56,270 bases of DNA from G963674505 sp964575975 (GCA_964575975.1 CAZNTU010000011.1:1-56270), one strand, 5' to 3'. Shown: positions 1 through 9,196, counted from the first letter of the stretch. Notes: generated by a model from the sequence alone, not told the origin. A program made the numbers and translations.

Positions 1-211
1 GTTGTCTCGAAATATTTTGAAAAAATTTGTTGACATTAGCCTGGTACTCTACCCCTGAACCGACATGCGGGGAGAAAAGAGCGGGTTCCGACCCGCCCAC
101 GAACCACGAAGCTGCGGACTGCGTGGCTCGGACGGAGATGTGTATAAGAGTGAGCGCGGGGCATGGGAACGAAAACGACAAAGCGGTGGATCCAAAAATA
201 GGAGGTCCAAA
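1..211. other. Leading non-coding stretch with adapter-like sequence
   Basis: I see no convincing gene here. The 18 bases at 133-150 (CGGAGATGTGTATAAGAG) match the Nextera read-2 adapter plus the Tn5 mosaic end, and the bases just before them (GTGGCTCGGA) resemble the rest of that adapter. The part upstream of about 150 may therefore be a library artefact or a chimeric contig edge rather than genome. A good ribosome-binding site, GGAGG at 201-205, precedes the first gene. A TTGACA occurs at 31-36 but has no matching -10. Confidence 0.6.
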
Positions 212-2358
212 ATGATAGAAGCTATGAAAAAATTGCCAAACATCGGCTTCCAGGAGCTGATGGAATACTTGATCGACGCCGGCCAAAGAACGGTGCTGTA
301 CTGGGATGTTATGCGCCGGCGCGGCAATCAATACTTTGAGCACATGGCGGAGACTGTGCCCAATGTATTGCAGTTCGAACACGAACTGGTCATGGACGGG
401 AGAAAGCTTAGCCGGCCCGTGAATTACGGCATAATAAAGATAAAGCCGCCCGAAGGTACCGTTATAGACATGGAGAAGCGGCCCTTCATAGTTATCGATC
501 CTCGAGCGGGGCACGGACCCGGCATCGGCGGGTTCAAGGCCGAAAGCGAGATCGGAGAGGCCATGCGAGAGGGACATACCTGTTATTTTATCGGGTTTAC
601 GCCATCGCCCGAACCGGGGCAGACCATAGAGGACGTGATCGATGCGTGGGGCGTTTTCATCGAACGGGTCGCCGATCTGCACGCCTCAGCCGAGGGCAAG
701 CCGGTGGCTATCGGAAACTGCCAGGCGGGATGGGCGTTGATGATGCTGGCGGCGAAGCGCCCGGAACTCTGCGGTCCGATAATTGTCGCGGGATCGCCTC
801 TGTCTTACTGGGCGGGAGTGCGCGGCGTCAATCCTATGCGCTACACCGGAGGTCTGCTGGGCGGAAGTTGGTTAGCCGCCTTGACAAGCGACCTGGGGAA
901 CGGAAAGTTCGACGGCGCATGGCTGGTGCAAAATTTCGAGAATTTAAACCCTGCCAACACTCTTTGGTCGAAGCAATACAACCTGTACGCCAAAGTCGAT
1001 ACCGAAGCTCCTCGTTATCTTGGGTTCGAACGATGGTGGGGCGGTATGTGATTTTGTCCGGAGATGAAATGCAGTACATTGTAGACAGCTTGTTCGTCGG
1101 CAACAAGCTCAGCTCCGCCGAAATGATAACTTCCGACGGCGTGCGGCTGGACTTGAGGAAGATCCGTTCGCCAATTGTTTGCCTGTGTTCCAAAGGCGAC
1201 AACATCACCCCTCCGCAACAGGCGCTCGGATGGACTCTCGATCTGTACGGAAGCGAACGCGATATAATCGCGGCCGGTCAGACGATAGTCTACACGGTGC
1301 ACGAGAAGATAGGCCATTTGGGAATTTTCGTGTCCGGCAGTGTTGCAAAGAAAGAGCACCAGGAGTTCGCCGGGAACATCGACCTGATCGATTGCCTTCC
1401 ACCGGGGCTGTACGAAGCGGTTTTAAGCGATATAACGCCGGATGCCGCGAATCTCGATCTTGTCGGCGGAAAATACATCTCCAGGTTCGAGAGAAGGACC
1501 ATAGACGACATCCGCGCACTGGGCGGCAACAACTTGGAGGATGAACTTTGCTTTGCGGCCGTCGCTCGTTTATCGGCCGCGCTCTTGGGTCTCTACCGCA
1601 CGTCGGCGCAACCGGTCGTTCGTTCCCTGGCATCCGAACAATTTGCCGAATGGTCGCGTCGAATGCACCCGTTGCGTCTTGGATACGAATTGATGTCGGA
1701 CGGAAATCCGGCAATGCAATTGGTGGCCTCGACGGCTCAACAGATAGAACAGAACCGTCGATCCGCCAACCCTGCCAACTTTTACAAAAAATGGGAAAAG
1801 GTCTTCTCCGACTGGATTACGCTCGGGCTGCAAACTTATGGGGAATTGCGGGACATGGCCATGGAGCAGGCCTTCTTCGCATTTTACGGCCAGACCTGGC
1901 TGCAAGCCCTGCTGGGTTTGCGGGCGTCGGACGGTCCGCCCCGAAAGCTTCCCGGCCAAGACGTGGAACATGCCGCCTTTGTGGAATATTATATTGAGAA
2001 ATTGCGAAAAAACATGGACAAGGGCGGACCGCGCGAGGCCGCGATTCGGGCTCTCGTTTACATCCGCGCACCGGAAAAAGCGACCGATGAAAGGCAATTT
2101 GAAATGCTGCGTCGAATCCGTGCGGAACATGGCTCGACCCAAACCCTTTCGGAATTCAAGCAGGACCTTCGCGAGCAATACCTGATGCTTCGACTGGACG
2201 AACGCAGAGCATTGGAAACGATTCCTTCGATGCTTGAAGGCCGCGAAGACGAGGCTGCGCAATTTTTGAAGATTCTGCGAAAGGTCGCAACCGCCGGGGG
2301 GCCGCTGCAAAAAGAGGGGCAAGAACGCCTGGAGCGGGTGGAGAAAATGTTCGCTTAA
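212..2358 (+). pseudogene. DUF3141 protein (PHA synthase-like alpha/beta hydrolase), frameshifted
   Basis: The start ATG at 212 follows GGAGG. The first 279 codons run to a TGA at 1049-1051. The protein then continues in another frame from about 1045 to the stop at 2358, giving roughly 715 residues, a normal size for DUF3141 proteins. These relate to poly(3-hydroxyalkanoate) synthases and have an alpha/beta-hydrolase N-terminal half; the nucleophile elbow is visible as GNCQAGW. The two parts join inside FERWWGG/YVILSGDEM, and one missing base (GGTAT where GGTTAT is expected) repairs the frame. It lies upstream of a MaoC/acyltransferase fusion gene, a pairing I recall as common. The frameshift may be a real mutation or a sequencing error. 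The family's exact reaction is not established. Confidence 0.8.
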
Positions 2359-2421
2359 CCAACGTATGGCGACGGATTAAAGGATGTCGGTTAACAAGCC
2401 GGTTCAAGGAGGTATATCACA

Positions 2422-3684
2422 ATGATCGCAAACAAGACGTTCGATGAAATCAATGTCGGCGATTCCGCGCGAATGGAGCGCGCATTGACCAAACAGGACA
2501 TCGATTTGTTCGGGATGTTGTCCGGGGATATGAACCCCTCGCATTTCAGCGACGAATACGCGAAAATGCTGCTGGATCGTCACAAGGTGGTAGGCCACAG
2601 CATGTGGGGAGGGGCGTTGATTTCGAGTCTGCTGGGGAACGATCTTCCGGGACCCGGCACTGTCTACCGTTCTCAAAGTCTGGAGTTTCATAACAGCGTG
2701 GAACTCGGGGACGTCCTCACGGTAATGGTGACCGCCAAATCCAAGAACGCCGATAACGGAACCGTCGTGTTCGACTGCCTTGCGGTCAACCAGCGCGACG
2801 AAAAAATCATTACGGGGGAAGCCATTGTAAAGGCGCCGACCAGGAAGCCGACCGACGCGGGCTCGCCTTACGCATCCATGCAATTGCGGCAAAAGACCAC
2901 CTTCAAAAATCTTATCGATATTGTCAAGGACTGGGAGCCGATTCCCGTTGCCGTGTGCTATCCCTGCGGAAAGGAGGCGCTGCAGGGTCCAATCGACGCG
3001 GCCGGGATTGGTTTGATCGATCCGATCCTTGTCGGACCCGAAGCCACTATGCAAAGCGTGGCCGAGAGTTTGAATCTGGATATCGGCCCCTATCGCCTGG
3101 TTAACTCGCTTCACAGCCACGATTCCGCAGCCAAGGCCGTGGAATCGTGCAGGTCGGGCGAGGCCGAAGCGCTCATGAAAGGCAGTCTGCACACGGACGA
3201 AATTATGGGCGCTGTGGTGTCGTCCGCGACAGGATTGCGAACCGAAAGGCGGGTAAGCCACATTTTCGCCATGGACGTGCCGACGTATCCAAAACCGCTG
3301 TTCATCACCGACGCGGCCATCAACATCTACCCGAAATTGGAGGACAAGGTCGATATCCTCAAGAACGCCATCCAGTTGGCCCATGCGTTGAATATTCCTC
3401 AGCCCAAGGTGGCGATACTGTCCGCAGTGGAAACGGTCAACCCGAAAATACCCGCTACCATTGACGCTGCGGCCTTATGCAAGATGGCGGATCGAGGACA
3501 AATCACGGGAGCGCTCCTCGACGGGCCTTTGGCGTTCGACAATGCCATCAGCAAGGAAGCCGTGGTGATCAAAGGCATTAAATCGCAGGTGGCGGGCGAT
3601 GCGGATATCCTTCTGACTCCCGACCTTGAGGCGGTTTCATTCAGAAGAAAGGATAGAAAAAATGAGAATTTTAAGCAAAAGTAA
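2422..3684 (+). CDS. Bifunctional enoyl-CoA hydratase / phosphate acyltransferase, C-terminally truncated
   Basis: Residues 1-140 form a MaoC-type hot-dog hydratase (FGMLSGDMNPSHF, then GHSMWGGALISSLLG). From about 155 a phosphate acetyl/butyryltransferase domain follows (LVGPEA, MKGSLHTDEIMG, FITDAAINIYP, NPKIPATIDAAAL, GPLAFDNAIS). The hydratase half would act on 3-hydroxyacyl/enoyl-CoA and the acyltransferase half on acyl-CoA plus phosphate. RBS AAGGAGG lies just upstream. The family normally has about 465 residues and ends with a segment after PDLEAGN that contains a conserved LTSRAD motif. Here the match stops at PDLEA and a short unrelated tail (VSFRRKDRKNENFKQK) ends the protein at 420, so the final 45-50 residues, including active-site Ser/Arg/Asp, are missing. 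Acyltransferase activity is probably lost; the hydratase half is intact. The gene end overlaps the next start. Confidence 0.85.
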   Translation: MIANKTFDEINVGDSARMERALTKQDIDLFGMLSGDMNPSHFSDEYAKMLLDRHKVVGHSMWGGALISSLLGNDLPGPGTVYRSQSLEFHNSVELGDVLTVMVTAKSKNADNGTVVFDCLAVNQRDEKIITGEAIVKAPTRKPTDAGSPYASMQLRQKTTFKNLIDIVKDWEPIPVAVCYPCGKEALQGPIDAAGIGLIDPILVGPEATMQSVAESLNLDIGPYRLVNSLHSHDSAAKAVESCRSGEAEALMKGSLHTDEIMGAVVSSATGLRTERRVSHIFAMDVPTYPKPLFITDAAINIYPKLEDKVDILKNAIQLAHALNIPQPKVAILSAVETVNPKIPATIDAAALCKMADRGQITGALLDGPLAFDNAISKEAVVIKGIKSQVAGDADILLTPDLEAVSFRRKDRKNENFKQK

Positions 3685-4153
3685 CTTCAAATTCATTTTA
3701 GCCCTGGCAATCGGGGTTTTGGCCGTTTCTCCGGCTTTATCCCAAGACAAACCCGCCGAAAACATACAAAAATTGCTTGAAAAGATCAAGGAGGACAAAA
3801 TGCTTCTCGTCGGGGTGAACATGAATTTTACCGAGCCCGAGGCAAAAAGGTTCTGGCCTGTTTACAAAGAATATCAGAAGGAGCTGGATTCGATAGACAG
3901 GCGTGTCGCCGAACTTATACACAGCTACGCAACCGAGTACGAAGCAAACACCCTCACGGAGGAGAAAGCCGAAAAACTGATCGAAAATATGATAGATGTC
4001 GAGAAGTCCGAGAGCGAACTCATGGAGAATTTCGTTCCAAAGCTGCTAAAGGTGCTGCCCGCCAAAAAAGTCGTTCGCTACCTTCAGATCGAGAGCAAAA
4101 TACGCTCCCTCGTTAAATACGATATTGCCGGGGAAGTACCCCTTGCCCGTTAG
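3662..4153 (+). CDS. Small exported helical protein, Spy/CpxP-like in character
   Basis: The 163-residue product starts with a clear signal peptide (KSNFKFILALAIGVLAVSPALSQ, cleavage near A-L-S-Q). The mature part is charged and almost wholly helical, with a pattern of Glu/Lys and conserved-looking phrases such as FTEPEAKRFWPVYKEYQKEL and KLLKVLPAKKVVRYLQIE. It is therefore likely periplasmic. The layout recalls Spy/CpxP-type periplasmic helical proteins, but I cannot assign it to that family. The ATG at 3662 overlaps the end of the preceding gene. No partner is evident, and the function is unknown. Confidence 0.7.
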   Translation: MRILSKSNFKFILALAIGVLAVSPALSQDKPAENIQKLLEKIKEDKMLLVGVNMNFTEPEAKRFWPVYKEYQKELDSIDRRVAELIHSYATEYEANTLTEEKAEKLIENMIDVEKSESELMENFVPKLLKVLPAKKVVRYLQIESKIRSLVKYDIAGEVPLAR

Positions 4154-4483
4154 AGCTTGGCAAAACAGGTGGACGCAAAATGAACCGTTCGGAAAGTTTC
4201 AACGAAGCCGCAGCCGATGGTTATCCTGCTTTTCCAAGTGCGAGACCCGAGAATAAGTCTCATATTTTGTATAACTTTGGTCTTAATAAAGCGCTTAAGG
4301 TGAAAAACAGCAATTCTCGCTGAATGGGATGCGTTAAGACTGGCTGTTCGGAATCGAAGAATTGCATTGGAAAATTACAATGCAAGAAGCCGAAATCCGG
4401 AGTTTTCATTGTCAGGATTTCGGCTTTTCATAGAATGGCTGGAAAATGCGAAAATTTATTCGAGAGAACAAGCGAGAATGTCC
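4154..4483. other. Convergent intergenic region
   Basis: This 330-base stretch separates the plus-strand gene ending at 4153 from the minus-strand sucD ending at 4484. Apart from the terminator-like hairpin at 4388-4428, I see no gene or other recognisable signal. Confidence 0.6.
4388..4428. terminator. Terminator-like hairpin between convergent genes
   Basis: AGCCGAAATCC (4388-4398) pairs perfectly with GGATTTCGGCT (4415-4425), giving an 11-bp stem with a 16-nt loop. On the plus strand it ends in TTTT. On the minus strand the following sequence is only moderately T-rich. It probably serves both converging transcription units, including the sucCD transcript. Confidence 0.6.
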
Positions 4484-5356
4484 CTACGAGAAAACTTCCG
4501 CGCAAAGCTCCCCGAAGGTTCCCAGGTTTTCGCAGACATTGATTCCGCAGTTTTTCATGGTTTGGATTTTGCTCTGGGCGGTGCCGCTCTTTCCCGATAT
4601 GATGGCGCCGGCGTGGCCCATGCGTCTTCCGGGAGGCGCGGTCAGGCCCGCGATGAAGCCTACGACCGGTTTGGTCACGTGGTTCACGATGTACTCGGCC
4701 GCCTTTTCCTCGGCGTCCCCTCCGATCTCCCCCACCATTACGATGCCCTTGGTGTCCGGGTCGCTCTGAAAGGCTTCCAGGCAATCGATGAAGTTGGTGC
4801 CGTTGACCGGATCCCCCCCGATTCCCAGGCATGTCGTCTGCCCCATTCCCTTCCGGGTCAGCTGATGCACGACTTCGTAGGTAAGGGTGCCGCTTCTAGA
4901 AACGACCCCTATCGGACCGCCGGGCTTGTGAATCGAGGCGGGCATGATGCCGATCTTGCACTCGCCGGGGGTGATGATTCCGGGACAGTTCGGGCCGATC
5001 AGGCGCACTTTCTTTCCCTGGAGGAAATTCTTCACCTTCATCATATCTAGCACGGGGATTCCCTCCGTGATGGCAACGATGACGCCTACTCCCGCGTCCG
5101 CGGCCTCCATGATGGCGTCGGCTGCGAACGGGGGCGGCACGAAGATCATGCCGGCGTTCGCGCCCGTATCGATTACGGCTTCCTTGACGGTATTGAAAAC
5201 AGGGACGTCGTCCATTTTCTGGCCCGCTTTTCCCGGGGTGACTCCGGCCACCACCTTGGTCCCGTAGGCGATGCACTGGCGGGTGTGGAATTGCCCCTCG
5301 CGGCCCGTGATTCCCTGTACCAGCAATCTTGTTTCCTTATTGACGAATATGCTCAC
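4484..5356 (-). CDS. sucD: Succinyl-CoA synthetase alpha subunit
   Basis: The product converts succinyl-CoA, NDP and phosphate to succinate, CoA and NTP together with the beta subunit. GTG at 5356 is the best start: it sits about 7 bases after AGGAGA and gives 290 residues, matching the usual 289-295. An upstream in-frame ATG overlaps the RBS. The N-terminal CoA-binding region is typical (VQGITGREGQFH, then GTKVVAGVTPGKAG). The phosphohistidine region is RRMGHAGAIISG. It lies 54 bases downstream of sucC. In this setting it finishes the methylmalonyl-CoA route at succinate with substrate-level NTP formation, or runs in reverse. Confidence 0.96.
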   Translation of the reverse strand: MSIFVNKETRLLVQGITGREGQFHTRQCIAYGTKVVAGVTPGKAGQKMDDVPVFNTVKEAVIDTGANAGMIFVPPPFAADAIMEAADAGVGVIVAITEGIPVLDMMKVKNFLQGKKVRLIGPNCPGIITPGECKIGIMPASIHKPGGPIGVVSRSGTLTYEVVHQLTRKGMGQTTCLGIGGDPVNGTNFIDCLEAFQSDPDTKGIVMVGEIGGDAEEKAAEYIVNHVTKPVVGFIAGLTAPPGRRMGHAGAIISGKSGTAQSKIQTMKNCGINVCENLGTFGELCAEVFS

Positions 5357-5410
5357 TGTACTCTCCTCGCTTCCCAAATTTTACATAAAAAAGTTTCGCG
5401 CAAAAGCCCG

Positions 5411-6571
5411 CTACTTGACCAGTTGGGCGACTTTTTCGGCCGCGTCCTTCAAGTCCACGGCGGTGGTGAGATTCAAGCCGGACTCCTTCAGGATTCTTCG
5501 GCCCTCCTCCACGTTGGTGCCCTCCATGCGGACCACCACGGGCACCTTGATGCCGGTCTTCTTGGCGGCCGTCACGACGCCTTCCGCCAGAACGTCGCAC
5601 CTCAATATTCCGCCGAAAATGTTGATCAGGATGCCTTTGACGTTCTTGTCGCTTAGAATGATCCTGAAGCCGTTTTCCACCATTTCCGCGTTGGCGCCGC
5701 CTCCGACGTCCAGAAAGTTGGCGGGTTCCGCGCCCGCCTGCTTGATGATGTCCATGGTGGCCATGGCAAGACCCGCGCCGTTGACCATGTTGCCCACGTT
5801 GCCGTCGAGGGCGATGTAGTTGAGGTTGTACTTGGAGGCCTCCACTTCGAGGGGGTTCTCCTCGTCCAGGTCGCGGAATTCCAAGATATCCTTGTGCCGG
5901 AACAGCGCGTTGCCGTCGAAATTGATCTTGGCGTCCAGCGCGACGACGTTTTCCTCCTTGGTGATTACGAGGGGGTTGATTTCCAGCAGGGAGCAGTCGT
6001 AGTCCACGAACAGTTTGTAAAGGCTCGTCAGCATTTTATTGAACTGCTTCATGGGGGCAGGGGCGAGATTCAGGCCGAAAGCGACGGCCCGGCAGTTGAA
6101 TCCCTGGATTCCAAGCAGGGGATCGACGAAGACTTTTACGATCTTCTCGGGTGTTTCCTCGGCCACCTTTTCGATATCCATGCCTCCGGCCTCGCTGGCC
6201 ATAATGCAAATCTTGGCGGTGGCGCGGTCGGGGATGACGCTCAAATACAGCTCCTTGTCGATGTTCAAACCCTGCTCGACCAGAACTTTTTTTACTTCCT
6301 TGCCTTCCGGACCGGTCTGGTGGGTGACGAGATTCATGCCGATTATCTCGCCGGCGACGGCTTTTACTTCGTCGATGGATTTGGCGAGCTTCACGCCGCC
6401 TCCTTTTCCTCTTCCTCCGGCGTGAATCTGGGCCTTGACCACCACGGGAAAGCCCCCCAATTCTTCGGCGACCTTGCATGCCTCGCCCGGCGTGAAGGCG
6501 ACCTCGCCCTTCGGAACGGGAATGCCGTATTTTTTGAACAGTTCCTTTGCTTGATATTCATGGATTTTCAT
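5411..6571 (-). CDS. sucC: Succinyl-CoA synthetase beta subunit
   Basis: This 386-residue protein begins MKIHEYQAKELFKKYGIPVP, the standard SucC start, after a GAGGAAG ribosome-binding site. The ATP-grasp domain shows VVKAQIHAGGRGKGGGVK (about residues 43-60). The C-terminal ligase domain shows NIFGGILRCDVLAEGV and the glycine-rich GNVGNMVNGAGLAM. It forms the nucleotide-binding half of succinyl-CoA synthetase. It follows the carboxyltransferase genes after a gap of almost 300 bases, so it may have its own promoter or be read through from upstream. Confidence 0.96.
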   Translation of the reverse strand: MKIHEYQAKELFKKYGIPVPKGEVAFTPGEACKVAEELGGFPVVVKAQIHAGGRGKGGGVKLAKSIDEVKAVAGEIIGMNLVTHQTGPEGKEVKKVLVEQGLNIDKELYLSVIPDRATAKICIMASEAGGMDIEKVAEETPEKIVKVFVDPLLGIQGFNCRAVAFGLNLAPAPMKQFNKMLTSLYKLFVDYDCSLLEINPLVITKEENVVALDAKINFDGNALFRHKDILEFRDLDEENPLEVEASKYNLNYIALDGNVGNMVNGAGLAMATMDIIKQAGAEPANFLDVGGGANAEMVENGFRIILSDKNVKGILINIFGGILRCDVLAEGVVTAAKKTGIKVPVVVRMEGTNVEEGRRILKESGLNLTTAVDLKDAAEKVAQLVK

Positions 6572-6807
6572 GATTTTCTTCCTCGGCGATTTTTGTGATT
6601 CGAATTCACATGGAATCGGCGGCCTCGGTTTTAACGCTTCCCCCCCGTTGGACCGCCAACACCATGTGCAATTTTTTACGGCGATAAAGTCGATAATATA
6701 TGAATCGTTGTTCTGCAAGAAATTCCGGGGAGAGAATTCCCCTTGCGGTTCTCTTTCCGCCCGTACTCGATGGATTGGAATCTGTGCGAAAAACCAAGAG
6801 CGATAGA

Positions 6808-6844
6808 GGGAGGCGAGTCCGGGTTTGCTGCGGGAGCGCCTCCC
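6808..6844. repeat. Inverted repeat downstream of the 5S-type gene
   Basis: GGGAGGCG (6808-6815) and CGCCTCCC (6837-6844) form an 8-bp perfect stem, lying between the end of the biotin-carrying subunit gene (6865) and sucC (6571). On the minus strand a short run of five T residues occurs some bases further on. It could be a weak terminator or a processing site separating the carboxyltransferase genes from sucCD. The rest of the 293-base gap shows nothing I can name with confidence. Confidence 0.35.
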
Positions 6845-6864
6845 TTGGGTGTTAAGTAAACGTT

Positions 6865-8922
6865 TTATCCGACGACCAAAAGGATGTCGTTTTTGGCGAC
6901 GTTCTTTCCGGAATCGAAATTAATCGCTACGATGGTGCCGCTGGCCGGAGCGGGCAAGGCGTTCTCCATTTTCATGGCCTCCAGAATGACGACCGTGTCG
7001 CCCTTTTGAACGGCGTCGCCCACCTTTTTCTCGTATTTGACGATCATGCCGGGCATGGGCGCTCTGAGCGGGGTACCGTCCGCCGCTGTGGCGGGCACCG
7101 CCGCAGCGGGAGCTGCGGCTGCAGGCGCGGCTTTGGGCGCTTCGGACGCGGGAGCGACCGCTGCCGGTTTCGGCGGAGGTGGAGGCACTGTCGCTTTGGG
7201 CTTGGCGACCGGCGCCGGCATGGGCATCTGGACCGCCTGCACCGGCATCTGGCCAAGCTGCTGTATGTAGCCGATCACGGGGGATTCCCCGACCTCGTCC
7301 ACGCCGACCTCGAAGTATTCGTCGTCCACGAATACGTTGAAGGTCCTCATGTTCTCGCTCTTTTCGGGCGCGGCCTTCTTCTTTTCCACAAGCTCGCCGG
7401 CCTTGGCCTTCTTGATCAGCTCCTTCTCCTTATTCACGTCCTCCATGGTCCTGGGCATGACTTCCGGCGGAACCGGCTCCAGGCCGTACTTCCACCTGAG
7501 GAATCTCTTGCCGGTCACGGGGTAGATGGCGTAAAGAACCAGGTCGTCCATGTCCTTGGCCAGATCGCCGATCTCTTCCTTGGCCTTCTCCAGTTCGGGC
7601 TCGATCACCTCGGCCGGGCGGCAGGTGATGGGCTGCTCGCCTCTCTTGTAGCCCTTGAGGGCTTTCTTCTGCACTTCCGGGTCGATGGGAACGGCGGTCT
7701 TTCCGTAAAGCCCGTAGCAAAGATCCTTCACTTGAGCCGTGATCATCTTGTAGCGCTCGTTTTCGTCGTCGAAAAGGACGTTGTTGACCGTCTGGATTCC
7801 CACGATCTGACTGGTGGGCGTGACCAGCGGAATCTGACCCAATTCCTTCCTGACCCTGGGAAGCTCTTTGTAAACTTCGCCGATCTTGTCCAATGCGTCC
7901 ATTTCCCGCAGCTGGTTGACCAGGTTGGAGAGCATCCCGCCGGGGGTCTGGTGCAAAAGAACGTTGATGTCGATGATGGAGACCTTGGAGTCGTCGAGGA
8001 GATGCGCGTACTTGGGCATGACTTCCTTTTCGAAGATCTCGTTGATTTGGGCAAGCAGCTTGATGTCGAAGCCCGTGTCGCGGTTGGTGCCCAGGAGGGT
8101 CATGACCAGAGGTTCCAGGGCCGCGTGGGACGTTCTATAGGCGTAAGGAGTCATGCAGGTGTCGATGATGTCCACGCCCGCCTCGATGGCTTTCAGATGG
8201 GTCATGGGAGACATGCCGGAGGTGAAATGGCTGTGCAGGTGAATGGGAGCCTTGCAGTTTTCCTTGAGGGCCTTCACGATCCGATAGGCGTCGTAGGGAG
8301 CGCACAAGCCCGCCATGTCTTTGATGCAGATGGTGTCGGCACCCATTTCCTCAAGTGCCTTGGCCTTGTTGACGTAGTAGTCGATGTTGTAGACTTCTCC
8401 GCCCATGCGGGGTTGGGTCAGGGTGTAGCAGATGCATCCCTGGAAATGCTTCCCGTTGGCCTTGATTCTTTCCACGACCGTCTCGAAGTTCCTGTAGTCG
8501 TTCAAGGCGTCGAACGTGCGGAAGATGTCCATGCCGTTTTCGCAGGCCCGGTCCACGAACGCTTTGGCCAAGTCGTCGGCGTAGTTCCTGTAGCCGACCA
8601 GGTTTTGCGCGCGCAGAAGCATGGAAAAGGGGGTTTTCTTGAAATATCTTTTCAGGGTGCGGATTCTCTCCCACGGGTCTTCGTTCAAAAACCTGTGCAT
8701 GGTGTCGAAAGTCGCCCCGCCCCATGTTTCCACGGCCCAAAACCCCACTTGGTCCATCAGTTCGGCCACCGGGATCATGTCCTCGGTACGGCCGCGGGTG
8801 GCGAACAGGGACTGGTGGCCGTCGCGAAGGGACAGATCCTCGACCTTGACCGGGTTTTCCGCCTTGGGCCGGTCCTTGTCGTAATTCATTTCCGTCATTT
8901 TGACTTGGGTGTGATCACTCAT
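6865..8922 (-). CDS. Carboxyltransferase 5S-type subunit fused to biotin carrier domain
   Basis: The 685-residue protein has an N-terminal TIM-barrel carboxyltransferase (from about residue 25: VEDLSLRDGHQSLFATR; metal-ligand motif LHSHFTSG) of the oxaloacetate decarboxylase-alpha/pyruvate carboxylase-B/transcarboxylase-5S family. A PYC/OADA helical domain follows, then a long Pro/Ala-rich linker at roughly 560-615 and a biotinyl domain with the EAMKMEN signature, biotin on Lys651. Reaction: carboxyl transfer between biotin and pyruvate/oxaloacetate. No biotin carboxylase and no membrane beta subunit are encoded nearby, and a methylmalonyl-CoA-specific 12S-type gene lies just upstream. I therefore infer a methylmalonyl-CoA:pyruvate transcarboxylase rather than a pyruvate carboxylase or sodium pump. 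The carrier is separate in Propionibacterium but fused here. Confidence 0.9.
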   Translation of the reverse strand: MSDHTQVKMTEMNYDKDRPKAENPVKVEDLSLRDGHQSLFATRGRTEDMIPVAELMDQVGFWAVETWGGATFDTMHRFLNEDPWERIRTLKRYFKKTPFSMLLRAQNLVGYRNYADDLAKAFVDRACENGMDIFRTFDALNDYRNFETVVERIKANGKHFQGCICYTLTQPRMGGEVYNIDYYVNKAKALEEMGADTICIKDMAGLCAPYDAYRIVKALKENCKAPIHLHSHFTSGMSPMTHLKAIEAGVDIIDTCMTPYAYRTSHAALEPLVMTLLGTNRDTGFDIKLLAQINEIFEKEVMPKYAHLLDDSKVSIIDINVLLHQTPGGMLSNLVNQLREMDALDKIGEVYKELPRVRKELGQIPLVTPTSQIVGIQTVNNVLFDDENERYKMITAQVKDLCYGLYGKTAVPIDPEVQKKALKGYKRGEQPITCRPAEVIEPELEKAKEEIGDLAKDMDDLVLYAIYPVTGKRFLRWKYGLEPVPPEVMPRTMEDVNKEKELIKKAKAGELVEKKKAAPEKSENMRTFNVFVDDEYFEVGVDEVGESPVIGYIQQLGQMPVQAVQMPMPAPVAKPKATVPPPPPKPAAVAPASEAPKAAPAAAAPAAAVPATAADGTPLRAPMPGMIVKYEKKVGDAVQKGDTVVILEAMKMENALPAPASGTIVAINFDSGKNVAKNDILLVVG

Positions 8923-8974
8923 TTTCAGGTTCTCCTCTTATATTGAATCTTGTAAAATTTTTCCTGATCGTTTT

Positions 8975-9196
8975 TTATCGGTGAAACGCCTTCATTTGCA
9001 TCATGGCCCGCGTCTGCATGTGATCGTAGCGTCCGCTCAGCGCCCATTGGCTGACGGGGGGGCCGGGAGCGACGGCGGCGACGGGCGCCGGGATTTGCGG
9101 TTGCGCGGACGCATGGAGGCGGATCGTATCCTCCTCGTCTTTCAGGTAATGCATGACCGCCGACACGGCCGCGATCATTTTCACGTTTTTTTCCAT
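8975..9196 (-). CDS. Small probable carboxyltransferase subunit
   Basis: The gene encodes about 73 residues and is squeezed between the 12S-type and 5S-type genes. The product starts with a short helix (MIAAVSAVMHYLKDEEDTIR), continues with a Pro/Ala-rich spacer, and ends in a conserved-looking tail, QWALSGRYDHMQTRAMMQMKAFHR. That tail resembles the end of OadG/MmdD-like small subunits of biotin-dependent decarboxylases. Unlike those, it has no membrane helix, so it is likely a soluble assembly or bridging subunit. I chose ATG 9196, preceded by GGGTGAT; an in-frame ATG at 9208 is possible. The subunit role is inferred from position and the tail motif. Confidence 0.7.
   Translation of the reverse strand: MEKNVKMIAAVSAVMHYLKDEEDTIRLHASAQPQIPAPVAAVAPGPPVSQWALSGRYDHMQTRAMMQMKAFHR

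Noticed and set aside
7006..8946. A 646-codon open frame on the plus strand opposite the 5S-type carboxyltransferase gene
   Set aside because: It is antisense to a clearly recognisable gene and its translation has no domain pattern; long mirror frames are common at this base composition and codon use.
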